From: an uncultured Eubacteriales bacterium
Lineage (GTDB): Bacteria > Bacillota > Clostridia > Oscillospirales > Oscillospiraceae
Length of the DNA: 8,430 nucleotides
Direction of reading: 5' to 3'
NCBI GenBank assembly: GCA_958427375.1
Contig: CAUABY010000086.1
Coordinates: 1 to 8,430 of the forward strand
The translations under genes were made by a program, and so were the position numbers. The notes under the pieces were generated by a model. The model was not told the origin of the DNA, ran no database searches, and was given only the letters and a program-made list of their open reading frames with translations. Below, piece by piece: positions 1-6,031 of the stretch; position 1 is the stretch's first letter, and every line of letters begins with the position of its first letter.

Positions 1-2
1 TT

Positions 3-530
3 TTCCGGGCGAGAAAGGCGCTTGAGGGAGTGTGTAATAAGCCCTTGATAGAGGCTAAGGACGGAACATATATGATAAACAGAAGCCTCGACATATGGAT
101 AGACACGGAAGAGTTTGAAAGGCTGTGCAAAAAAGCAAACAGAGAAGATCTGCCGGTAGAGCAGAGGCTGAGCATCTATGAAAGCGCGTTCAAGCTTTAT
201 AAAGGCGGCATGCTGCCCTTTATTGAGCCGGAGCTGTGGCTTTTGACGAGAATAAATTACTACCAGCTTCTATATACCAATATGGTGAATAAGTATGTTC
301 AGCTGCTCAGCGAAAAAAACAGATATACAGAGGCTTTTTCAATCGCCTCAACCGCCATCTCCATTGAGCCGTCAAACTTCGATATATACAATATACTGCT
401 CGGCTCCATGCTGAAAAACAACCATGACGATTTGGCAAGAAAGTATTATCAGAAGATATATACGCGCCTGTCCAAAAATCAAAAGGAGCAGTTCAGGCAG
501 ATGTGGAAGAACCTGAACGAAAACCGGTGA
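3..530 (+). CDS. BTAD/SARP-like transcriptional regulator, C-terminal fragment (5' end outside window)
   Basis: The reading frame is open from the left edge, so the GTG at 30 is probably internal and this is the 3' end of a longer gene. The visible ~175 residues resemble the bacterial transcriptional activator domain (BTAD). There is a 'DIWIDTEEFERLC' segment like the 'vDveeFerl' entry to that domain, then 'YESAFKLYKGGMLP' like the conserved 'ealaLYrGdfLp', then TPR-like helix pairs ('RYTEAFSIASTAISIEPSN', a second repeat ending 'LARKYYQKIYTRL'). In this family such a domain sits behind an OmpR-type winged helix that binds DNA. That part is not visible here, so DNA binding is inferred. The gene ends just before a strong terminator and points at the catabolic cassette starting at 676, making it a candidate local regulator. 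Other TPR-containing regulators, such as LuxR/MalT-like proteins, remain possible. Confidence 0.72.
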   Translation, partial: FRARKALEGVCNKPLIEAKDGTYMINRSLDIWIDTEEFERLCKKANREDLPVEQRLSIYESAFKLYKGGMLPFIEPELWLLTRINYYQLLYTNMVNKYVQLLSEKNRYTEAFSIASTAISIEPSNFDIYNILLGSMLKNNHDDLARKYYQKIYTRLSKNQKEQFRQMWKNLNENR

Positions 531-561
531 GAGCCAAAACACTTAATATTGACCTAAACTC

Positions 562-594
562 AGCCCCGCGGGAAACCGCGGGGCTATCTTTTTT
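562..594 (+). terminator. Intrinsic terminator after the BTAD regulator
   Basis: A perfect 10-bp GC-rich stem (AGCCCCGCGG at 562-571, CCGCGGGGCT at 576-585) closes a GAAA tetraloop. It is followed by ATCTTTTTT up to 594. It begins 31 bases after the regulator stop codon and should separate that gene from the cassette at 676. Confidence 0.95.
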
Positions 595-607
595 GCTAAC
601 CTGACAT

Positions 608-616
608 TGATATAAT
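608..616 (+). promoter_or_regulatory. Extended -10 promoter of the SnoaL-SDR-MFS-enoate reductase cassette
   Basis: TGATATAAT matches the extended -10 consensus TGnTATAAT exactly. The -35 region falls in the U-tract of the preceding terminator and has no good TTGACA match, as is common for extended -10 promoters. A start near 622-625 would leave a leader of about 50 bases before the first gene. The -10 is bracketed by TGACA (602-606) and TGTCA (619-623), an inverted repeat that could be an operator. The promoter call rests on sequence match and position; the operator idea is inference. Confidence 0.65.
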
Positions 617-675
617 CGTGTCAACCGATGAGGGCAGGGCGCTCTCAAACAAAAATCAAAAAAGGAGAACGAAAA

Positions 676-1137
676 ATGGACAAACAGATTCAGTACCTGC
701 TTGACAGACTCGCTATCGAGGATCAGGTAAAGAAGTATGCCAGAATTGTTGACCGCAAGGAGTTTGACCGCCTCGGCGAGGTGTTCACCGAGGATGCGTG
801 GGTGGACTACACCGCCTCCGGCGGCAAGGCGGGCAATTTTGAGCAGACGAGAGAGTTCCTTACCCAGTCGATGCAGATGTTCAGCTCCACCCAGCACCTG
901 ATGGGGAATGTCATCGTTGACATCGCCGAGGACGGCAAAACGGCAGTGGGCGAGGTCATGCTCTTTAACCCGCTGACTATGCCCACCCCCAACGGCCCGT
1001 ACACCTTCTTCTGCGGCGTGTGGTATCACGACGAGTGGGTAAAGACCGACGACGGTGTGTGGAAGATGAAGAGAAGAGTGCAGGAAAATTCCTATGCATA
1101 TCACCGCCCCAACCCCGCTCCTGCCCCCGCGGAGTAA
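676..1137 (+). CDS. SnoaL-like (NTF2-fold) protein, BaiE-like dehydratase candidate
   Basis: A 153-residue single-domain protein of the SnoaL_4/NTF2-like superfamily, the cone-shaped fold used by scytalone dehydratase, ketosteroid isomerase and the bile-acid 7alpha-dehydratase BaiE. It has the amphipathic N-terminal helices ('YLLDRLAIEDQVKKYARIVD'), the 'FTEDAWVDY' strand, the central 'QHLMGNVIVDI' strand and a C-terminal 'GVWKMKRRVQENSY' strand. Tyr21, Asp26, Tyr45 and His74 match in spacing the residues recalled as functional in BaiE (Tyr30, Asp35, Tyr54, His83), an alignment made from memory. This supports dehydration or isomerisation of a cyclic substrate, presumably in the cytoplasm as no signal peptide is seen. 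The ATG at 676 follows AAAAGGAG with an 8-base gap; the in-frame ATG at 628 lacks such a site. It is first in the cassette, 112 bases ahead of the SDR gene. The tail is proline/alanine-rich (PNPAPAPAE). The family call is firm; the substrate is unknown. Confidence 0.8.
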   Translation: MDKQIQYLLDRLAIEDQVKKYARIVDRKEFDRLGEVFTEDAWVDYTASGGKAGNFEQTREFLTQSMQMFSSTQHLMGNVIVDIAEDGKTAVGEVMLFNPLTMPTPNGPYTFFCGVWYHDEWVKTDDGVWKMKRRVQENSYAYHRPNPAPAPAE

Positions 1138-1249
1138 AAAAGTACTGAATGCCGCCTCTCAGAATGCACCCACGCAAAGCGGCAGGCTGGGAAACACAAC
1201 GCGGCTTCAACGTAAAATAAAAATACTTACATAAAAAAGGAGAAAAATT

Positions 1250-2017
1250 ATGAGACTTAACGGGAAAATAGCTATCGTCACCGGTGCAAGCTCCGGTATT
1301 GGCAAGGCAATCGCGGAGCTGTACGTAAAGGAAGGCGCAGCTGTTGTAGCGGCGGCACGCCGTGTGGACAGACTGGAAGAGCTGGCGGCTGCCAGCAACG
1401 GCAAAATCACCCCTTTCCGCTGCGATGTTACTGTCGAAAAAGACATTCTTGACCTCTATGAGTTCACGCTGGAGAAGTTCGGCAGAATAGATATCGTTGT
1501 CAACAATGCCGGCGCTATGGACGGCCTGAACGCCATCTCCACTACAGACCTTGCCCTTTTCAACAGGATGATTACCACCAACCTCACCAGCGTGTTCATC
1601 TCCTGCAAGCGTGCCTTGGAGATATTTGAAAATCAGGAGACCGGCGGCGTTATTGTCAACATGGCTTCCGTGGCAAGCGTCCGCGGCTTTGGCGGCGGTC
1701 TTGCGTATACCGCTGCAAAGCACGGCGTTATCGGCATTACCAAGAGTGTTGCCGCCTGCTACCGCGATACCGCGGAGCGGCTTTATCACATTCGCTGCAA
1801 CGCCATAATGCCATGCAATGTTGATACTGAAGTCTCCGCCGCCTGCTGGGATATTTTCAGCATGGATATGGCAAAGAAGATAGGCAGTGTCGGCGGTCAG
1901 TCTCCCGCGGGCAAGCCGGAGGATATTGCCTATGCCGCGCTCTACCTCGCCTCTGACGAGGCAAGCTATGTAAACGGCGTCGCTCTGGCTTTGGATGCCG
2001 GCGCTCTTGCCGTATAA
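1250..2017 (+). CDS. Short-chain dehydrogenase/reductase (classical SDR, BaiA/FabG-like)
   Basis: A full-length classical SDR of 255 residues. The Rossmann motif TGASSGIG lies at 11-18, NNAG at 85-88, and the catalytic tetrad is Asn111, Ser140, Tyr153 and Lys157 (YTAAK). The C-terminal 'GKPEDIAYAALYLASDEASYVNG' block is typical. Arg37-Arg38 after the second strand favour NADP(H), unlike the NAD-dependent bile-acid enzyme BaiA, which carries an acidic residue in that region. Family knowledge gives NAD(P)-dependent oxidation or reduction of an alcohol/ketone. Given the neighbours this could be a hydroxysteroid dehydrogenase-like step, but that is inference. One oddity is 'RLYHIRCNAIMPC', where most relatives have 'GIRVNxIxPG': a Cys replaces the Gly after Pro and the preceding loop is longer. 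The ATG is set by GGAG at 1239-1242, 7 bases upstream. The gene is co-directional with its neighbours and 85 bases ahead of the transporter. Confidence 0.93.
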   Translation: MRLNGKIAIVTGASSGIGKAIAELYVKEGAAVVAAARRVDRLEELAAASNGKITPFRCDVTVEKDILDLYEFTLEKFGRIDIVVNNAGAMDGLNAISTTDLALFNRMITTNLTSVFISCKRALEIFENQETGGVIVNMASVASVRGFGGGLAYTAAKHGVIGITKSVAACYRDTAERLYHIRCNAIMPCNVDTEVSAACWDIFSMDMAKKIGSVGGQSPAGKPEDIAYAALYLASDEASYVNGVALALDAGALAV

Positions 2018-2031
2018 GGTAATATTACAAA

Positions 2032-2066
2032 CCTGCCGGGCAGGCCCAAAGGCCATGTCTGGCAGG
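2032..2066 (+). promoter_or_regulatory. Intercistronic stem-loop with two competing foldings (SDR-MFS gap)
   Basis: CCTGCC (2032-2037) can pair with GGCAGG at 2039-2044, where the one-base loop makes it more a DNA palindrome than an RNA hairpin. It can also pair with a second GGCAGG at 2061-2066, enclosing a small GGCC-CAAA-GGCC hairpin (2043-2054). There is no U-tract, so it is not an intrinsic terminator. It lies between the SDR stop and the transporter ribosome site (AAGGAAGG, 2089-2096) and may act in mRNA processing or stability. The function is speculative. Confidence 0.35.
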
Positions 2067-2102
2067 CATATTAATGAAAATTTGAGAAAAGGAAGGTAAG
2101 AC

Positions 2103-3476
2103 ATGGAATTGTCGAAAAATAAAAAGCTGACCGCGTTTATCGGCTGCTTTATTACGGCTATGGTCGTCCAGCTCTCGACCCAAGCCATAAACAATATAAC
2201 CAATCCCATCCTGTCCGGCATGGGCAGGGGAGACCTGTTTGTCATCGCGGCAACTCTGTCCGGCCTCGGTATGGCTGTTATGACGCCAATCGGCGGCAAA
2301 TTGGGCGACCTCTATGGCAGAGCAAAAATCGTGCTCATCAGCGGCATCATAACCTTTGTGCTGCATGTTGCCCTGGCGTTCATCACCAGCCCCGTGCTGT
2401 GGGTCGTTGTCAGAACAGTAATCCCGTTTTCTATCGGCATGAGCCTCTCCATCCCATTCGCGCTCCCCGCGGAGCTCTATCCGGAGAGCTACTCACAGAA
2501 AGTCGGCATTATCAGCGGCGCTCTCGCCGCCGGTATCATTATCGGCAGCTATGGCGGCGGCACGCTGTACAGTGCGGGGCTCGGCAAGCTGGCGGTAATA
2601 ATCCCCGGCGTGGTCTCGCTTATCGGCGCGATACTCATATCCGCCGCCGCGCCCAAGCGCAGTGCGCAGAACGTCAAGCTCGACATGGGTGGTATCATCT
2701 GCCTGTTCATTTTCCTGACCGCGCTCGGCGTTGTTCTCTCCTTCGCAAGCACGTGGGGCTATGGCAGCGTCACCAGCATCATCGGCTATGTCATCATTGT
2801 TGCTTCTCTGATTGCTCTCATCGCTGTTGAGCAGAAGGTGGAGGACCCGTGCCTGCCCTTCAGCCTCTTCAAGAACAGAACTTTCTTGTTCCTGATACTG
2901 TTTGCAACCTGCGGCAGTATGTATCAGTACGTTATGCAGGTGTACACCCCGCTCTATGGTCAGACTGTCCTTGGCCTGACGCCCGCGGCCACCGGCTCTT
3001 TCCAGCTGCCGCGTTCCATCATCTGCATCATCGCGCCCCTTATCTGCGCCGCGGTTATTAAGCACAATCCCCGCTCCTACAAGATTAATCTCGCTGTCTC
3101 CTCGGCCATCACTATTTTGTGCTTCGTCCTCATGCTGATACCGGGGCTGAACATGAGCACGGCGGTAATCTACATAGCGCTTGCGCTCACCGGCATCGGC
3201 GAAGGCTTGAAGTCCGTGTCCTCCAACCCCCTGGCTATCACGACGCTGGAGCCGAAGAACATCGGCATCGGCATTGCGCTTGTCAGCGCCATGGCCAGTA
3301 TAGGCAACCAGTCCGCCGCCGCTATAGTCGGCGCGGTGTTCAACGCGAACCTTGCAAAGGGCATGGCCGCCGCGGTGTTCAGCACCTACTATGTGGTTAT
3401 CGGCATTACCGCGCTGTCCCTGCTCTTTATCCTCTGCGTAAAGACTGCAAAGCCTGAGGACGCGGCGGAAAACTGA
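2103..3476 (+). CDS. MFS transporter, DHA2-like (about 14 transmembrane segments)
   Basis: A 457-residue, very hydrophobic protein. By eye I count about 14 membrane segments (starting near residues 10, 43, 76, 98, 133, 162, 195, 222, 258, 303, 330, 353, 387 and 425), the DHA2 arrangement rather than the 12-segment drug transporters. The MFS motif A is clear at 64-73 (GGKLGDLYGR), with the conserved Arg104 in segment 4. The antiporter motif C region reads GSYGGG (148-153), so the usual Gly-Pro is replaced. DHA2 proteins are proton-coupled exporters or importers; the bile-acid importer BaiG is also an MFS protein. Within this cassette it most likely moves the substrate or an end product across the cytoplasmic membrane, direction unknown. 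The start at 2103 follows AAGGAAGG. A generic multidrug exporter is the main alternative, but tight placement between catabolic enzymes argues for a pathway role. Confidence 0.88.
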   Translation: MELSKNKKLTAFIGCFITAMVVQLSTQAINNITNPILSGMGRGDLFVIAATLSGLGMAVMTPIGGKLGDLYGRAKIVLISGIITFVLHVALAFITSPVLWVVVRTVIPFSIGMSLSIPFALPAELYPESYSQKVGIISGALAAGIIIGSYGGGTLYSAGLGKLAVIIPGVVSLIGAILISAAAPKRSAQNVKLDMGGIICLFIFLTALGVVLSFASTWGYGSVTSIIGYVIIVASLIALIAVEQKVEDPCLPFSLFKNRTFLFLILFATCGSMYQYVMQVYTPLYGQTVLGLTPAATGSFQLPRSIICIIAPLICAAVIKHNPRSYKINLAVSSAITILCFVLMLIPGLNMSTAVIYIALALTGIGEGLKSVSSNPLAITTLEPKNIGIGIALVSAMASIGNQSAAAIVGAVFNANLAKGMAAAVFSTYYVVIGITALSLLFILCVKTAKPEDAAEN

Positions 3477-3494
3477 TTTCATAAAAGAAGAAAC

Positions 3495-3520
3495 GGCATG
3501 GCGGATTTATCCGCCATGCC
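3495..3520 (+). promoter_or_regulatory. Perfect 11-bp stem-loop between the transporter and enoate reductase genes
   Basis: GGCATGGCGGA (3495-3505) pairs perfectly with TCCGCCATGCC (3510-3520) around TTTA. It begins 18 bases after the transporter stop. On the + strand it is followed by CCGGAAAGTT, with no U-tract, so it should not terminate efficiently. Likely roles are 3' protection of upstream mRNA, a processing site, or tuning of the ratio between transporter and enzyme. On the opposite strand a T-rich stretch follows the stem, which could stop antisense transcription. Confidence 0.6.
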
Positions 3521-3550
3521 CCGGAAAGTTATAATGAAAAGGAGAACGAT

Positions 3551-5503
3551 ATGCCTAAACTTTTTGATGAGATAAATATTGGCGGCGTATGCATAAAAAA
3601 CAGGCTTGCAATGGCGCCGATGGGCGTTATTCATGACCTTGACGGCGGCATAAGCCCCGCCCAGAAAGCCTATCTGACTGAGCGTGCCAAAGGCGGATTC
3701 GGCCTCATCTATCCGTCCGCGCACACGGTCACGGATAAGTACGAGCTTCCCATGTACAGCGGCAACTACCTTTGCACGTACAGCCACGCGCTCCGCCTTA
3801 AAAGCGCGGTGGACGAGATACACAGATTCGGCGCGAAGGTTGCCGTACAGCTCACGCCGGGCTATGGCCGCGTCAACGTTGGCCCTCCCCCTGAGACTGT
3901 CCACGTTTCCGCGAGCGACAACAGCGTTTTCTATTATCCTGAAAGCACCTGCCATGTGCTGACCATTGACGAGATAAAAGAGATGGTAAACTGCATGGGC
4001 ACCGCCGCTTGGTATGCCAAGAGCGCGGGTGTGGACATAATCGAAATGCATGCTTACGGCGGCTATCTCTTTGACCAGTTTATGAGCGAGATTTGGAACC
4101 GCCGCGATGATGAATATGGCGGCAGCCTTGAAAACCGCATGCGCTTTTTCATGGAGTGCTATTACGCGGTGCGCGCCGTTGTCGGGCCGGACTTCCCGGT
4201 CTCCGTAAAGTTCACGCCGGAGCACGGCATCCCCGGCGGGCGCACGATCGACGGCGAGGGCCTCACAATAACCCGTATTCTGGACAACATGGGCTTTGCC
4301 TATATCCATCTGGATGACGGCTGCTATGAGCGCTACAACAAGGCCATCCCCTGCGCGTATGACCCGGCGGGCAGCCAGATACATGTCGCGGAGTACCTGC
4401 GCCGCGAGGGTATCAAGTCGCCTTTCCTCATTCAGGGCAAGCTCAACGACCCCGCAACTGCACAGCGCCTCATTGAGGAGGGCATCGCCGACATGATAGC
4501 CATTGGCAAGCAGTCTATTGCCGACCCCTTCTTCCCGACCAAGGTCAAGGCCGGACATTTTGAGGATATCAACTACTGCACCGCCTGCTGTGAATGCATG
4601 AACGGCGGCACTATCGACTCCCATCCCATGGGCTGTGCAATAAACCCCATGGCCATGCGCGAAAACGAGCCGGGACTTACCGAGCCCAAGGTCAAGCGCA
4701 AAATACTGGTCATCGGCGGCGGCCCCGGCGGTATGAGCACCGCAAAGCTCGCAGCCGAGCAGGGGCACACGGTTGAGCTTTGGGAAAAGACCGGTGTGCT
4801 TGGCGGCAATATAAAGGCGGCGGGCGGTCCGGACTTCAAGTTCGACATGAAGCGCTACAGTGAGAATCTGCAAAAGCAGGTGTACAAAGCGGGCGTCAAT
4901 GTGCGGCTGCTGAAAGAGGCCACCAGAGAGGCCGTGGATAAGCTGGCGCCGGATGCGGTAATCATCGCGGCAGGCTCAAGCTCAATCATTCCTCCCATCC
5001 CCGGAGTTGACGGTGAAAATGTTGTGGACGCGGTGTCTGTTCTCAGCAAGAAACGCGGCACGGGTGACAAGGTCGTTGTGCTGGGCGGCGGCGAGGTTGG
5101 CTGTGAGGCCGCGCTCTATCTCAGCCGGATGAACAAGCAGGTCACGGTGGTGGAGATGCAGGACAGCATACTCACCGCGAAGATGGCGAACAACGCCCGC
5201 ATCGGTCTCAACTACTACCTCAATGAAGCCGGCATAGAGTTCAAGACCGCAACAAAGCTCGTCGACATTCAAAACGATAAGGTGAAGCTTGCAAATGATG
5301 AGGGCGAGTATGAGCAGGCATGTGATACCGTGGTTCTCGCGGTGGGCTTCAAGTCTGACCGCGCCCTTGCCGACAGCCTTAAGGGCGGCGATTACAAGGT
5401 GTTCACCATCGGTGACTATAACCAGCCGCGCAAGGTGTGGTACGCCGTGCATGAGGGCTTTGAAATTATCAGACAGCTTGACGATTTGATGCTGGGCTGC
5501 TGA
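3551..5503 (+). CDS. FMN/4Fe-4S/FAD enoate reductase (old yellow enzyme / 2,4-dienoyl-CoA reductase / BaiCD-BaiH family)
   Basis: A 650-residue, full-length three-part flavoenzyme. An OYE-type TIM barrel (about 1-335) opens 'LFDEINIGGVCIKNRLAMAPMG' and carries 'EMHAYGGYLFDQF' (165-177) and NRRDDEYGGSLENR (183-196). Next comes a 4Fe-4S cluster site, Cys343, Cys346, Cys349 and Cys362. Last are an FAD fold (GGGPGG, 389-394) and an NAD(P)H fold (GGGEVG, 512-517), ending 'TIGDYNQPRKVWYAVHEGF'. The family moves electrons from NAD(P)H via FAD and the cluster to FMN, then reduces an alpha,beta-unsaturated carbonyl or dienoyl substrate. Tyr172 aligns with the catalytic Tyr of E. coli FadH; the FadH active-site His position appears to be Tyr259 in 'DGCYE'. 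The C-x2-C-x2-C-x12-C spacing is that of trimethylamine dehydrogenase rather than FadH, with an extra Cys347. GGAG at 3541-3544 sets the ATG. Last gene of the cassette. Candidate substrates are steroid, bile-acid or aromatic enoates; which one is unknown. Confidence 0.93.
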   Translation: MPKLFDEINIGGVCIKNRLAMAPMGVIHDLDGGISPAQKAYLTERAKGGFGLIYPSAHTVTDKYELPMYSGNYLCTYSHALRLKSAVDEIHRFGAKVAVQLTPGYGRVNVGPPPETVHVSASDNSVFYYPESTCHVLTIDEIKEMVNCMGTAAWYAKSAGVDIIEMHAYGGYLFDQFMSEIWNRRDDEYGGSLENRMRFFMECYYAVRAVVGPDFPVSVKFTPEHGIPGGRTIDGEGLTITRILDNMGFAYIHLDDGCYERYNKAIPCAYDPAGSQIHVAEYLRREGIKSPFLIQGKLNDPATAQRLIEEGIADMIAIGKQSIADPFFPTKVKAGHFEDINYCTACCECMNGGTIDSHPMGCAINPMAMRENEPGLTEPKVKRKILVIGGGPGGMSTAKLAAEQGHTVELWEKTGVLGGNIKAAGGPDFKFDMKRYSENLQKQVYKAGVNVRLLKEATREAVDKLAPDAVIIAAGSSSIIPPIPGVDGENVVDAVSVLSKKRGTGDKVVVLGGGEVGCEAALYLSRMNKQVTVVEMQDSILTAKMANNARIGLNYYLNEAGIEFKTATKLVDIQNDKVKLANDEGEYEQACDTVVLAVGFKSDRALADSLKGGDYKVFTIGDYNQPRKVWYAVHEGFEIIRQLDDLMLGC

Positions 5504-5530
5504 CGCGCGCGAAAATTCCATAAACCTCTG

Positions 5531-5551
5531 CCGCGCTGCCCATAAGCGCGG
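5531..5551 (+). other. Small GC-rich stem-loop after the enoate reductase gene
   Basis: CCGCGCT (5531-5537) pairs with AGCGCGG (5545-5551) around a 7-base loop. It is followed by an A-rich, not U-rich, stretch (AGAATAAAAAAACC), so it is not a standard terminator for the + strand. It may help shield the 3' end of the cassette transcript. Confidence 0.4.
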
Positions 5552-5590
5552 AGAATAAAAAAACCATAAATTTCACTCCAATATAAAACC

Positions 5591-5628
5591 GCCCCCTTAT
5601 GCAGCTTCGCTTTCCTGCATAAGGGGGC
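5591..5628. terminator. Bidirectional terminator between convergent operons
   Basis: A perfect 14-bp stem (GCCCCCTTATGCAG at 5591-5604 with its complement at 5615-5628) closes a 10-base loop. It sits between the + strand cassette ending at 5503 and the - strand repressor gene ending at 5659. On the - strand it is followed by GGTTTTATAT; on the + strand by ACATCTTTG. The tails are modest but the stem is strong and the position fits termination for both sides. Confidence 0.8.
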
Positions 5629-5658
5629 ACATCTTTGCTGTGTGAATCGCGTTTGCCT

Positions 5659-6021
5659 TTACTCCTTGATGTGCTCCATGCCCTGGCTGACTATGGTGCG
5701 CACGTGGTCATCGGCGAGGGAGTAAAACACGCTTCTGCCCTCGCGGCGGCTCTTGACGAGCTTGTTTTGCTTCAGAATTTTCAGCTGATGCGACACGGCG
5801 GAGTCCGTCATGTTCAGCGCCGCGGCCATATCGCACACGCAGACCTCCGCCTCAAAGAGGACGAAGAGAATCCGCATGCGCGTTGAATCGCCAAAAACCT
5901 TGAAAAGCTCAGCAAGGTCGTAAATCTGCTCGTCATCGGGCAGGGTTTCACGCACTATTTTTAAAAGCTCCTCGTGTACCTCGGTTTCGGTGCAGCAGTC
6001 CAGCTCTTTGTCGTTGTACAT
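5659..6021 (-). CDS. ArsR/SmtB-family metal-sensing repressor (CadC/SmtB-like, two metal sites)
   Basis: A 120-residue winged-helix repressor. The core 'FKVFGDSTRMRILFVL' (40-55) is followed by the recognition region 'LNMTDSAVSHQLKILKQNKLV' (69-89) and the wing 'RREGRSVFYSL' (92-102). Two metal sites can be read. The first is the alpha3N-type site of CadC: Cys61 and Cys63 in EVCVCD, with Cys9-Cys10 near the N-terminus as further ligands. The second is the alpha5 site of SmtB/CzrA: Asp104, His106, His117 and Glu120 at canonical spacing. Family members repress metal-efflux genes and release DNA on binding Zn, Cd, Pb or Co. It is the last gene of the efflux operon. Its ribosome site AAGGAGGA (6026-6033, - strand) overlaps the ATPase stop codon, so translational coupling is likely. 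It should act at the operator at 8202-8229, giving autoregulation. Family and metal class are firm; the preferred metal is not. Confidence 0.94.
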   Translation of the reverse strand: MYNDKELDCCTETEVHEELLKIVRETLPDDEQIYDLAELFKVFGDSTRMRILFVLFEAEVCVCDMAAALNMTDSAVSHQLKILKQNKLVKSRREGRSVFYSLADDHVRTIVSQGMEHIKE

Positions 6022-6031
6022 GACGTCCTCC

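Noticed and set aside
628..675. Upstream in-frame ATG extending the SnoaL protein by 16 residues
   Set aside because: The extra residues translate the Shine-Dalgarno region (KKGERK), and 628 has no ribosome site. The start at 676 follows AAAAGGAG at good spacing and matches family N-termini.
1150..1184. Possible hairpin TGCCGC/GCGGCA between the SnoaL and SDR genes
   Set aside because: The stem is only 6 bp with a 23-base loop and no U-tract, which is weak and probably chance.
977..2299. Long - strand open reading frame opposite the SDR gene
   Set aside because: It lies across the reverse complement of the well-supported SDR gene and parts of both neighbouring genes, shows no domain pattern, and is low-complexity and Arg/Ser-rich at one end. 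It is an artefact of codon bias on the + strand.
2493..3482. Long - strand open reading frame opposite the MFS gene
   Set aside because: It has an Asp/Arg/Gly/Ala-rich translation typical of the reverse of hydrophobic membrane-protein codons, and no family resemblance.
3479..4873. Long - strand open reading frame (464 codons) opposite the enoate reductase
   Set aside because: It mirrors the coding frame of a gene with clear OYE motifs. Its Ala/Val/His-rich translation has no recognisable fold, and it has no supported promoter or ribosome site.
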